Origin: DASPKW01 sp038244055
GTDB taxonomy: Bacteria > Planctomycetota > Phycisphaerae > Tepidisphaerales > Tepidisphaeraceae
Assembly (NCBI GenBank): GCA_038244055.1
Contig: JBBRTW010000190.1
Location: 1-12,581 of the forward strand
Reading direction: 5' to 3'
DNA: 12,581 nt
Below the pieces are notes generated by a model that saw nothing but the letters and a program-made list of their open reading frames with translations, did no database searches and had not been told where the DNA came from. Each line of letters begins with the position of its first letter. The stretch's first letter is position 1. A program made the translations under genes and the position numbers. This document shows positions 1 through 5,962 of the stretch, piece after piece.

Positions 1-140
1 CAGATCTGCTGTTTCCATGTCATCAAGGAACTGACGGCTTCGATCCTGCACGCGCTGGCCAAGGTCCGCAAGCAGATGAAGGCCAAACTGCCCCCGTTGC
101 CGCGGGGCCGGCCCAGGAAAGACCGACGCCGCCATGTCCA
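1..140 (+). pseudogene. Internal fragment of a DDE-type transposase, cut at the left edge
   Basis: Frame 1 is open from the first base. It reads a segment beginning QICCFHVIKELTASIL and continuing into a basic stretch that ends PRGRPRKDRRR. A 'Q-[IL]-C-x-F-H-V-x-K' block followed by a basic 'RGRP' linker is what I recall from the middle of a DDE transposase family common in planctomycetes, between the second catalytic Asp and the final Glu. Nothing resembling the C-terminal half of that family follows. After about base 140 the frame changes character and runs into an unrelated G-rich sequence. The N-terminal part lies outside the window. I read it as a broken insertion-sequence remnant. Family assignment is from memory of the motif, so it is moderate only; the truncation is better supported than the exact IS family. 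Confidence 0.5.
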
Positions 141-495
141 GTGCGTCAACTTCTGCGCGCGGCGGGAGGCGGCCTGGGTGGAGACGGCGCCGGCGGCGGG
201 GGAAGGGGCGATTCAGGCGCGGGGTGGCGTCGGGACGGAGATGAAGCGGATGCTGGAGGAGCTGGGGATCGTGGGGGATGGGGAGTGCGGGTGCGCGGCT
301 CGGGCGGCGGAGATGGATGCGCGGGGGGGGGAGTGGTGCGAGGCGAACGTGGGGGTGATCGTGGGATGGATGCAGGCGGAGGCGGGGCGGCGGGGGTGGT
401 TGATGCGGCTGGCGGCGCGGCGGGTGGTGCTGGCGGAATTGGTTCGGTTGGCGGTGCAGCGATTCAAAGCCAAGGGGGATTCGAGCGGCCTTTGA
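76..495 (+). CDS. Hypothetical Cys-x-Cys ORF, in-frame chimera with the transposase fragment
   Basis: The open frame of 139 codons from ATG 76 (or from further left) has two parts. Residues 1-20 belong to the transposase remnant. Residues about 50-135 read GTEMKRMLEELGI, then a C71-x-C73 pair, 'AAEMDARGGEWCEAN' with C88, and 'VGVIVGWMQAEAGRR'. This matches my memory of a small planctomycete domain in which a CxC pair, an 'MD..G..WC' motif and an 'IV.W...EA..R' helix recur, often at the end of glycosyltransferase or phage-like genes. The function is unknown; the cysteines could bind metal. There is no ribosome binding site in front of ATG 76, so the gene was probably decapitated by the IS fusion and may not be expressed. 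Codon use is odd: G is heavily favoured over C, and there is a run of nine G at 323-331. Confidence 0.4.
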   Translation: MKAKLPPLPRGRPRKDRRRHVQCVNFCARREAAWVETAPAAGEGAIQARGGVGTEMKRMLEELGIVGDGECGCAARAAEMDARGGEWCEANVGVIVGWMQAEAGRRGWLMRLAARRVVLAELVRLAVQRFKAKGDSSGL

Positions 496-528
496 TGGCG
501 GTTCGAAGATAGGTTGGAGGGGGCTTTT

Positions 529-555
529 AAGCCGGGCCTTTGGTTGGCCGGGCTT
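529..555 (+). terminator. Possible hairpin terminator after the Cys-x-Cys ORF
   Basis: AAGCCGGGCC (529-538) and GGCCGGGCTT (546-555) form a 10-bp stem with one central G-G mismatch and a 7-base TTTGGTT loop, 33 bp after the stop at 495. The following bases, GGTTTATG, are a poor U-tract. AAGCC (529-533) could also pair with GGCTT at 522-526. It may terminate, or may simply be a remnant hairpin of a mobile element. Confidence 0.35.
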
Positions 556-616
556 GGTTTATGCGCTGGGGGTTGGTCTAATCTTCATGGGAAGAAATCC
601 AATGTTGGGCGGGAAA

Positions 617-949
617 CTACACAAGGGTATGGCGCGCTACCCGCTGCGCTCCCTTTTGGTCATCCATCAAACCGGATGGACGGATTGAGTCGGTGCCGGT
701 GGCCTGCGCCGCCTGCCGGTCATCGGGCTTGAGGCTCGGCAACATCTCCACCGCGCCGGCCAGATCGAGCAATTCGGGGTCGGTGTAAACCTTCATCGTG
801 AGGCTCATTTGGGTGTGCCGCATCAACTCCATCGCCACCCGTGGGCTCTTGGACAGCAGCGTCCCGAACGTGTGCCGCAAGGCGTGGAAGTTGCTCCTCT
901 GGATCATTCCGGCCCCGTCCGTGCGTTGGGCGAGCGATGGGACATCGGT
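617..949 (-). pseudogene. C-terminal fragment of a tyrosine recombinase / phage-type integrase
   Basis: The minus-strand frame is open from a TGA at 952-950 down to the TAG at 619-617 and encodes about 110 aa. Numbered from its only ATG (905-907), it carries the conserved C-terminal half of the integrase catalytic domain. H8-A-L-R11 in 'FHALRHTFGTLL' is box II, H31 in 'ELMRHTQMSLT' is the third basic residue, and Y41 in 'KVYTDPELLDLAGAVEMLP' is the nucleophile. Box I Arg, the beta-hairpin Lys and the whole DNA-binding N-terminus are missing, so it cannot recombine DNA by itself. The match begins about 20 codons upstream of the ATG ('RTDGAGMIQRSN'), which shows the original gene extended further before being cut near 925-949. 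The 'ELLDLAGAVE.LP' tail is typical of integrases in planctomycete genomes. It is most likely a relic of an integrated element. Confidence 0.8.
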
Positions 950-1168
950 TCAGGCCCTGCCGAGGCGACCTGTAAGACGCTCACGCCGCGACTGAAATGG
1001 CCGGGCATGAAATGGGATCGTGACAACGCCGCTGCCCTGATGAGTCTGGTGGCCTTGCGCGAGAGTCGCCAAAGGGATGCTTATTGGAACCGCGAAACCC
1101 GCATTGCTGCATGGTCCACCAAATTTGGCCATACCCATGACCTGATTCGGGGGGTTGACCCGAAGTAA
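938..1168 (+). pseudogene. C-terminal fragment of a transposase (ISKra4-like)
   Basis: The plus-strand frame reads WDIGSGPAEATCKTLT, then 'PRLKWPGMKWDRDNAAALMSLVALRESRQRDAYW', ending at TAA 1166-1168. The pattern 'IGSG..E..CK....R.K..GM.W......A...LRAL.....W..YW' is the end of ISKra4-type transposases as I recall them: the catalytic Glu sits in the 'GS(G)xxE' segment and is followed by the R/K-W-G-MxW block. The frame is open upstream to 809, but residues before about 926 do not fit the family and instead lie antisense to the integrase fragment. So the first three quarters of the transposase are gone and no start can be assigned. The last 25 codons after 'DAYWNRE' may be non-native extension. 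It starts where the integrase remnant begins on the other strand. Confidence 0.6.
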
Positions 1169-1192
1169 ACCTCGATCCGACTTGGGCCGCGA

Positions 1193-1198
1193 TATAAT
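1193..1198 (+). promoter_or_regulatory. Consensus -10 box (TATAAT) for the TPR gene
   Basis: A perfect TATAAT lies 39 bp before the ATG at 1238 and 24 bp after the stop of the transposase remnant. No good -35 hexamer is present at 16-18 bp; a TTGACC at 1155-1160 is too far (32 bp spacer). In a 60%+ GC region a perfect TATAAT is unlikely by chance, so a housekeeping-type promoter is plausible. It may act with an activator, or the -35 may be weak. Confidence 0.55.
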
Positions 1199-1237
1199 AG
1201 CAGGTTCAGGTATCAAGTGTTTAACTCAGGAGACGTC

Positions 1238-2896
1238 ATGAAAGCTATCACTCGATGGGCCGTTGTGATCTTGGGAGTTTCCCTGTGTGCTCAGGTGGCA
1301 TCCGCTGCCGACGAGCCGCTATACGAAGGACTCGGAACGACCGGGCGAAGGGTCAGCGCCGCCAACCCGCAGGCGGAGAAGTACGTCGTCCAGGGCATCC
1401 ACTTCCTCTACGGCTTCAGCCACGGTGCCGCCATTAGATCGTTTGAGCAGGCGGCCAAACTCGATCCCGCCTGCGCGATGGCGTACTGGGGCATCGCGAT
1501 GGCCAACGGACCGCACGTCAACTTTCCGCTGGTGCCGCCACCCAATGCCGAGGCGGCGTGGAAGAACCTGCAACTGGCGAAACAGAACATGGGCAACTGC
1601 ACCCAGGTGGAAAAGGACTTGATCGAGGCGCTGAGCACGCGCTACGCGAGCCCGCAGCCGGAAGACCGCTCGCCGCTTGACCGTGCCTACGCCGATGCGA
1701 TGCGGAAGGTGTGGCAAAAGCACCCCGATGATGCCGACGTCGGCGCGTGGTTCGCCGAGTCGATGATGGACCTGGCGCCGTGGAACCAGTGGACCAAAGC
1801 AGGCGCTGCCAACCCCGGCACCGAGGAGATCGTTACCGCGCTGGAAGCGGTGATGAAGCTGAACATCAACCACCCGTTCGCCAACCATCTGTACATTCAC
1901 GCGATGGAGGCCAGCCAGCACCCGGAAAAAGCCGTCCCCGCCGCCGATCGGCTGCGGGAACTGCAGCCGGCCCTGGCCCACAACGTGCACATGCCGACGC
2001 ACATCGATATCCGCGTCGGGCAGTGGCAGAAGGCGATTGACTGGAACGCCCAGGCCATCGACTCGGCCGGCGCGTACCACAAGGTCTCCGGCCCGCCGCA
2101 GGGACTGCTGATCTTCTACGAAGCCCACAACTATCACATGCTCGCCTACGCCGCGTTGATGACCGGCCAGCGCGAGCTGGCGATGAAACAGATCAACGCC
2201 ATGGTCGCGAGCCTGCCGGCCGACTTCGTCGAGGCGTTTTCGCCGATGATCGAAGGCTTCGGCGCGATGCCGGACGAGGTGATGGTGCGCTTTGGCATGT
2301 GGGACCAGATCCTGGCGGCCCCGCAGCCGGACAAGGCGTACACGCCATTCACCAATGCGTTTCACCACGGCGCCCGGGCGATCGCCTGCGCCGCCAGGGA
2401 CAAAACCGCCGAGGCCCGCGCCGAGCAGGCGCTGTGGCTGGAGGGCATCAAAAAGATTCCCGACGGCGCCGTCTTCCACAACAACCCCATGCCCGTCATC
2501 TGCGCGCTGGCCAGCACGATGATTGAAGGCGAAATCCTCATCCGTGAAGGCAAGTCCGATGAAGGCCTCACCACTCTGCGCCAGGCGGTGAATCTGGAAG
2601 ACGCCCTCCACTACGATGAGCCGCCCGCCTGGATGATTCCCGCCCGCCACAGCGTGGGCGCCAACCTCCTGCGAGCCGGTAAGCCCGCCGAAGCCGAGCA
2701 GGTCTACCGCGACGACCTTAAAAAGCTGCCGGAGAACGGCTGGAGCCTCTTCGGCCTCGCCCAGGCGCTGCGGGCCCAGGGCAAAGCCGACGAAGCCGCT
2801 GCGTACCTGGCGAAGTTCGACAAGGTCTGGGCCAAGGCGGACTTGAAGATCAAGAGTTCGTGCCTGTGCCAGGAGAATGTGACGCTCGCAAAGTAA
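1238..2896 (+). CDS. Secreted tetratricopeptide-repeat protein
   Basis: The protein is 552 aa. I chose the ATG at 1238 because AGGAG (1228-1232) sits 5 nt upstream and the translation then opens with a clear Sec signal peptide: K2...R6, hydrophobic core 8-16, A-S-A cleavage near residue 23. The frame is also open from 1217, but that start would bury the signal. The mature part is helical and repeat-rich. 'AIRSFEQAAKLDPACAMAYWGIAMANGP' near residues 65-92 is a TPR unit. A 'HPFANHLYIHAMEAS' block and the signature HMPTHI (251-256) 'RVGQW.KAIDWN' follow, and further TPRs lie at about 440-530 ('LLRAGKPAEAEQVYRDDL', 'LAQALRAQGKADEAAAYL'). It ends SSCLCQ, a C-x-C tail I associate with this family. 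These features fit a widespread family of 550-600 aa exported TPR proteins of unknown biochemical role, presumably protein-protein scaffolds in the periplasm. It is a monocistronic unit with its own -10 box and a downstream terminator. Cys17 is not in a valid lipobox, so it is not predicted to be a lipoprotein. Confidence 0.85.
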   Translation: MKAITRWAVVILGVSLCAQVASAADEPLYEGLGTTGRRVSAANPQAEKYVVQGIHFLYGFSHGAAIRSFEQAAKLDPACAMAYWGIAMANGPHVNFPLVPPPNAEAAWKNLQLAKQNMGNCTQVEKDLIEALSTRYASPQPEDRSPLDRAYADAMRKVWQKHPDDADVGAWFAESMMDLAPWNQWTKAGAANPGTEEIVTALEAVMKLNINHPFANHLYIHAMEASQHPEKAVPAADRLRELQPALAHNVHMPTHIDIRVGQWQKAIDWNAQAIDSAGAYHKVSGPPQGLLIFYEAHNYHMLAYAALMTGQRELAMKQINAMVASLPADFVEAFSPMIEGFGAMPDEVMVRFGMWDQILAAPQPDKAYTPFTNAFHHGARAIACAARDKTAEARAEQALWLEGIKKIPDGAVFHNNPMPVICALASTMIEGEILIREGKSDEGLTTLRQAVNLEDALHYDEPPAWMIPARHSVGANLLRAGKPAEAEQVYRDDLKKLPENGWSLFGLAQALRAQGKADEAAAYLAKFDKVWAKADLKIKSSCLCQENVTLAK

Positions 2897-2908
2897 GTCG
2901 TGCCTTAA

Positions 2909-3133
2909 GAAGGTTTAGCCGCCTCGGGTGCGAGGCGCGTCCACAAGGCGCGCCCCACACACGAGGCGGAAAGCCACTACAGCAACACACTCCCAGCCCC
3001 GGCCGCGCTTGTCCCAGCCGCGCCCGTTCCCGCCGCACCACCCACTGCCGCCCCGACGCTCGCCGCCGATTCCACGACGAATGGCAGCAAAGATGCAATT
3101 GGCCCCGGTACGAATGTGCCGGGGTCTTTTTGA
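2909..3133 (+). other. Start-less Pro/Ala-rich open frame downstream of the TPR gene
   Basis: This holds most of the 294 bp between the TPR stop (2896) and the SGNH stop (3191). After two TAA codons (2894, 2906), the same frame stays open for 74 codons. It reads protein-like low-complexity sequence (TLPAPAALVPAAPVPAAPP, then 'DSTTNGSKDAIGPGTNVPGSF') and ends with a TGA inside the terminator T-tract. It has no ATG, GTG or TTG, so it is not a gene as it stands. It could be the tail of a decayed gene or a chance product of C-rich composition. At 2920-2926 / 2931-2937 there is a perfect 7-bp hairpin (CGCCTCG, loop GGTG). Confidence 0.2.
3101..3131 (+). terminator. Strong rho-independent terminator
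   Basis: GGCCCCGGTAC (3101-3111) and GTGCCGGGGTC (3116-3126) form an 11-bp stem with two G-T pairs around a GAAT loop, followed directly by TTTTT (3127-3131). This is a textbook intrinsic terminator for plus-strand transcription, most simply ending the TPR transcript about 200 nt after its stop. The minus side has only AATT after the stem, so it would be a weak terminator for the convergent SGNH gene. Confidence 0.85.
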
Positions 3134-3190
3134 TGGTGGCAGGCATTCGCGCAGGGGCATTGTCCGGGAGCGGCCCGGCCTCCTGGATCT

Positions 3191-4462
3191 TCAAGGCTCG
3201 GTCATTGGCTTGCCGACAATCAGCAGTTGGCCGGCGTAGATCCATGAATCCTTTGGGATCTGCTTGATCGTCAGCGTGACCGTGTGCTCGCCGGCCGGCT
3301 GTTCGGGGAGATACCAGAAGCGCGAGTGCTTGCGCGACTCGGTCTGGGTGCGTTTGATGGTCAGCGGCTTTCCGCCGTCGATCACGGCTTCGAGAGTGGA
3401 TGGGTCGCCGTAGGGAATGTCGCTGAAGCCGATGGTGGTGCCGTTCCACTTGACGGTGATGGTTTGCCCGGCCTGATTGCACTTGACCGCGCCGCGCAGC
3501 ATCGCGTTGGTCCGGCCGCGAACTTCGGTGTAGACCGGATCTTTTTCAATATCTACTTTTTCCCAGCCAGCGCTCAGCCTGGCCTGGCCGATCGGAAGCA
3601 GGGTGGTCGTCTCCCAGGCATTGGGTTCGAGCGGCTCGGGCAATTTCCGATCCAGTGCTTTGTCGATGTCCCTGATCTTGAGCATGCAGCGCGCGATCAC
3701 ATCGCGGTAGAGATCGTGGCCGGCATCGCCGGGATGGACACCATCTTTGGTGAAGACCAGTTTTGCTTCCACCGGGGCGTCACCGCTGAAGACCAGTGTG
3801 CCCTCCTTCTCGCGGCGCACGACTTCCACCGCCAGATCGATGCTCGGGATGCCGTAGGCGTTGGCGATGGTTTCCATGACCGCGCCAAAGCCATCATTTC
3901 GGCCGGCGCGATGGGTCTGCACCATGTATTTGGCGGTGGTGTAGACAAAGCAGATGTCGATGCGCGGGTTCTTCTTCCAGATTTGCCGGACGACTCCCTC
4001 AACTGATTTTTTCTCGTAGCCACCGCCCCCGTTGACCCGGCATTCCAGAAAGACTAGGTCCGGGTCCTTGGCGAGCACATCCCCTTGCAAGCGGCAGGCG
4101 CCGTAGTCGGATCCGGTGCCGGAGATGGCCGCGTTGATCTCGATGATCTCGGCCTTGGGATACTGCGCCTTGAACCAGGCGAGCGTTTTGGGCCGCCAGC
4201 CGTTGGCCTCGGTGATGCTGCCGCCGAAGTATGCGATGCGCACCGGGCCGCCGGCCTGGAGTTTGGCGAAGAAATTGGGCAGGCCGTCGCGCTGGCGGAA
4301 TTCTTCGATCGTGCGCGAATCGTGATTGTATGGTCCAGCGCCCAAGGTTCCGGCCAGCAGCAGCCCGAGCGATATTGCCATTTTCCATGGGCCCCCGCGG
4401 CGCATCAGCCCGCGATTGCCGGACGGAGCAGTATTGGCGACGGTGAAGATGCGGTTGCACAT
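3191..4462 (-). CDS. Exported SGNH/GDSL-family hydrolase with a C-terminal beta-rich domain
   Basis: The protein is 423 aa from the ATG at 4460-4462, chosen because GGAG lies 8 nt upstream (complement of 4471-4474). An upstream in-frame ATG at 4603 has no such site. Residues 28-43 (MAISLGLLLAGTLGAG) are a hydrophobic export segment behind an unusually long, basic N-region; an internal ATG at residue 20 is a possible alternative start without a good binding site. The catalytic domain spans about 70-270. Block I is G80-G-S82-I-T (Ser nucleophile, GGS instead of GDS), block II is 'ISGTGSDYGA' (Gly115-117), block III is 'FLECRVNG' with Asn144 kept but the following Asp replaced by Gly, and block V is D240-G-V-H243-P-G-D-A-G. 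Together these give a full Ser-Asp-His triad. Residues about 285-423 look like a beta-sandwich ('QTITVKWNGTTIGFSDIPYG', 'GEHTVTLTI'). The family includes carbohydrate esterases and deacetylases; a polysaccharide O-deacetylase or esterase outside the cytoplasm is the likely role. Substrate unknown. Confidence 0.88.
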   Translation of the reverse strand: MCNRIFTVANTAPSGNRGLMRRGGPWKMAISLGLLLAGTLGAGPYNHDSRTIEEFRQRDGLPNFFAKLQAGGPVRIAYFGGSITEANGWRPKTLAWFKAQYPKAEIIEINAAISGTGSDYGACRLQGDVLAKDPDLVFLECRVNGGGGYEKKSVEGVVRQIWKKNPRIDICFVYTTAKYMVQTHRAGRNDGFGAVMETIANAYGIPSIDLAVEVVRREKEGTLVFSGDAPVEAKLVFTKDGVHPGDAGHDLYRDVIARCMLKIRDIDKALDRKLPEPLEPNAWETTTLLPIGQARLSAGWEKVDIEKDPVYTEVRGRTNAMLRGAVKCNQAGQTITVKWNGTTIGFSDIPYGDPSTLEAVIDGGKPLTIKRTQTESRKHSRFWYLPEQPAGEHTVTLTIKQIPKDSWIYAGQLLIVGKPMTEP

Positions 4463-4505
4463 AGGCGATTCTCCGGTTCGAATGGCGGAGCGTAGCGGGT
4501 GGGAA

Positions 4506-4511
4506 ATCATA
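4506..4511 (-). promoter_or_regulatory. Possible -10 box for the SGNH gene
   Basis: On the minus strand TATGAT (complement of ATCATA, 4506-4511) lies 43 bp before the SGNH ATG. No convincing -35 is present at 17 bp; a TTGACG (complement of 4544-4549) is about 32 bp away. It sits in the 248-bp gap between two divergent genes, where promoters for both must lie. No clear box was found for the moxR direction. Confidence 0.3.
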
Positions 4512-4710
4512 TTGAAAGGATGCATTGCGAGAGAAGGCTCGCCCGTCAACGCATCGGCTGGGATTCGCACTTTGGATGTCGTGTTCTTCGCTGCGGGGAT
4601 CATTGCGAACCGGCCGCGGACTCAACGGCATGTGGAATGTACGGTAGAAGAAGATCAAGCGCTGTGTGCCACGGATGAGGGCCGCCGGCGTTACGAAGGA
4701 GCAATGAGTT

Positions 4711-5739
4711 GTGACCCCAGCGACGAGCGAGACGGCATCGATGAATAGCGCGGCACTGATGGATCTACTGGGGCGCATCAAGGAGGCGCGGGCGGCCATC
4801 GAGCGGGAATTACGCAAAGTCATCGTGGGGGAGGATGCGCCGATCGAACAGGTGCTGACGGCGATTCTGGTGGGCGGACACTGCCTGATTCAGGGGCCGC
4901 CGGGAACCGCCAAGACGGCGCTGATCTCGACCTTGGCGCAGGTGATGGATCTGGGGTTCAAGCGGATCCAGTTCGCGCCGGACTTGATGCCGGCCGACAT
5001 CAGCGGGACGGAAATTCTCGAAGAAGACCAGACCACCGGAAAGCGCATTATCAAGTTCGTCAAAGGGCCGGTTTTCACGAATATCCTGATGGCCGATGAA
5101 ATCAACCGCACGCCCCCCAAAACCCAGGCGGCATTGCTGGAAGTGATGCAGGAAAAGCAGGTGACCATCGCCGGCCACACGCATGCGCTACCCAGGCCGT
5201 TTTATGTGCTGGCGACGCAAAATTCGATGGAGCAGGAAGGCACCTATCCACTGCCCGAGGCGCAGCAGGACCGCTTCATGCTCTCGATCATGATGGAGTA
5301 TCTGCCGGTGGATTCGGAGATTTCGGTGATTCGGCGGACGACCGGGGCCGTGAAAACTCAACTCAGCCGCGTGATCGGGGGCGAAGATCTGATTGGATTC
5401 GTGCAGGCGGTGCGCGGCGTGGCTTTGCCGGCGAAGATCGGGCAGTACATCGTGAACCTGGTGGGAGCCAGCCGCCCGGCCGACAAGGATGCCGGGCCGC
5501 ATGTGAAAGAGTACGTGGCCTGGGGCGCGGGCCTGCGGGCGAGCCAGAACATCGCCCTGGCGGCCAAGTCGCTGGCGGCGCAGGAGGGTCGGGCGGAAGT
5601 GATGCTGGAGGATGTGAAGAAGGCGATCGTGCCCGTGCTGCGGCACCGGATCGGCCTGTCGTTCCGCGCTGAAGTGGATCGGGTGACGGTCGAGGCGGTG
5701 ATCGCGGAACTGGTGAAGACGGTGAAAAAGCCTGTGTGA
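4711..5739 (+). CDS. MoxR-family AAA+ ATPase, first copy
   Basis: The protein is 342 aa with a GTG start, chosen because AAGGAG (4696-4701) sits 9 nt upstream. The ATG at 4741 lacks a binding site but would also keep the whole domain. Visible ATPase motifs are Walker A G62-P-P-G-T-A-K-T69, Walker B ILMADE (125-130), sensor 1 in ATQN (Asn171), and the arginine of DRF (Arg188). The 'TPPKTQAALLEVMQEKQVT' helix and 'QEGTYPLPEAQ' loop are diagnostic of MoxR. The C-terminal lid domain runs from about 235 to 340. MoxR proteins are chaperone-like ATPases that work with vWA-domain partners, such as the two genes downstream. Position 172 is Ser and 186 is Gln (QNSMEQ, EAQQDR), where the second copy and typical MoxR have QNPIEQ and LDR. 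It is the first gene of the cluster but is separated from the next by 223 bp, so it may have its own transcript. Confidence 0.93.
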   Translation: MTPATSETASMNSAALMDLLGRIKEARAAIERELRKVIVGEDAPIEQVLTAILVGGHCLIQGPPGTAKTALISTLAQVMDLGFKRIQFAPDLMPADISGTEILEEDQTTGKRIIKFVKGPVFTNILMADEINRTPPKTQAALLEVMQEKQVTIAGHTHALPRPFYVLATQNSMEQEGTYPLPEAQQDRFMLSIMMEYLPVDSEISVIRRTTGAVKTQLSRVIGGEDLIGFVQAVRGVALPAKIGQYIVNLVGASRPADKDAGPHVKEYVAWGAGLRASQNIALAAKSLAAQEGRAEVMLEDVKKAIVPVLRHRIGLSFRAEVDRVTVEAVIAELVKTVKKPV

Positions 5740-5747
5740 CATTGAAG

Positions 5748-5936
5748 AAATTGAACCACGAAGGCCAGGAAGGGCGCGAAGAAGAAAGAGTTGGCTGTTG
5801 GCTGTGCGTGGTCAGTTGTTTGTTGTTTGAGGAAAGGCTCTTTGTTTTTGATGCGACGGACTACTGACAACGGACCACTGACCGCGGACAACGGAGTGTC
5901 TCCTTCGTGATCTTCGTGCCGTTCGTGGTTCAATTT
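5748..5936. repeat. Nested inverted-repeat element between the two moxR genes
   Basis: The 223-bp gap is filled with ordered repeats. The outer arms are a perfect 15-bp inverted repeat, AAATTGAACCACGAA at 5748-5762 and its complement at 5922-5936. Next to each arm is a 9-bp periodic tract: CACGAAG, CAGGAAG, GCGAAG on the left (5758-5782), and TTCGTG three times at 5904, 5913 and 5922 on the right. Inside are 7-bp periodic tracts: TTGGCTG, TTGGCTG, TGCGTGG, TCAGTTG, TTTGTTG on the left (5791-5825), and GACTACT, GACAACG, GACCACT, GACCGCG, GACAACG on the right (5859-5893). The right units are roughly complementary to the left ones. The centre is AT-richer with TTTGTTTTTG. No coding frame is convincing. 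It could fold into a long stem, act as a transcript stabiliser or attenuator, or be a mobile MITE/REP-like repeat. Confidence 0.8.
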
Positions 5937-5962
5937 GAATTGAGTATCGAGAAGGAATTGTT

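Noticed and set aside
1319..2650. 443-codon minus-strand open frame opposite the TPR gene
   Set aside because: The translation has no recognisable domain and is rich in Arg, Gly, Val and His as expected for antisense GC-rich DNA. The plus-strand gene has a signal peptide, TPRs, an RBS and a promoter.
2850..3482. 210-codon minus-strand frame spanning the TPR end, terminator and SGNH end
   Set aside because: It crosses two real genes and a strong terminator, has no family resemblance, and is explained by the low stop frequency in GC-rich DNA.
3284..4006. 240-codon plus-strand open frame opposite the SGNH hydrolase
   Set aside because: It is a shadow; the minus frame carries the full catalytic triad in order.
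4326..4748. 140-codon plus-strand frame running into the start of moxR copy 1
   Set aside because: It is antisense to the SGNH N-terminus for part of its length, shows no domain, and has no ribosome binding site at its ATG.
5758..5936. CRISPR-like array because of regularly spaced short repeats
   Set aside because: The repeats are 6-9 bp with a 7-9 bp period and no unique spacers of 30 bp or more, so this is tandem/inverted repeat DNA.
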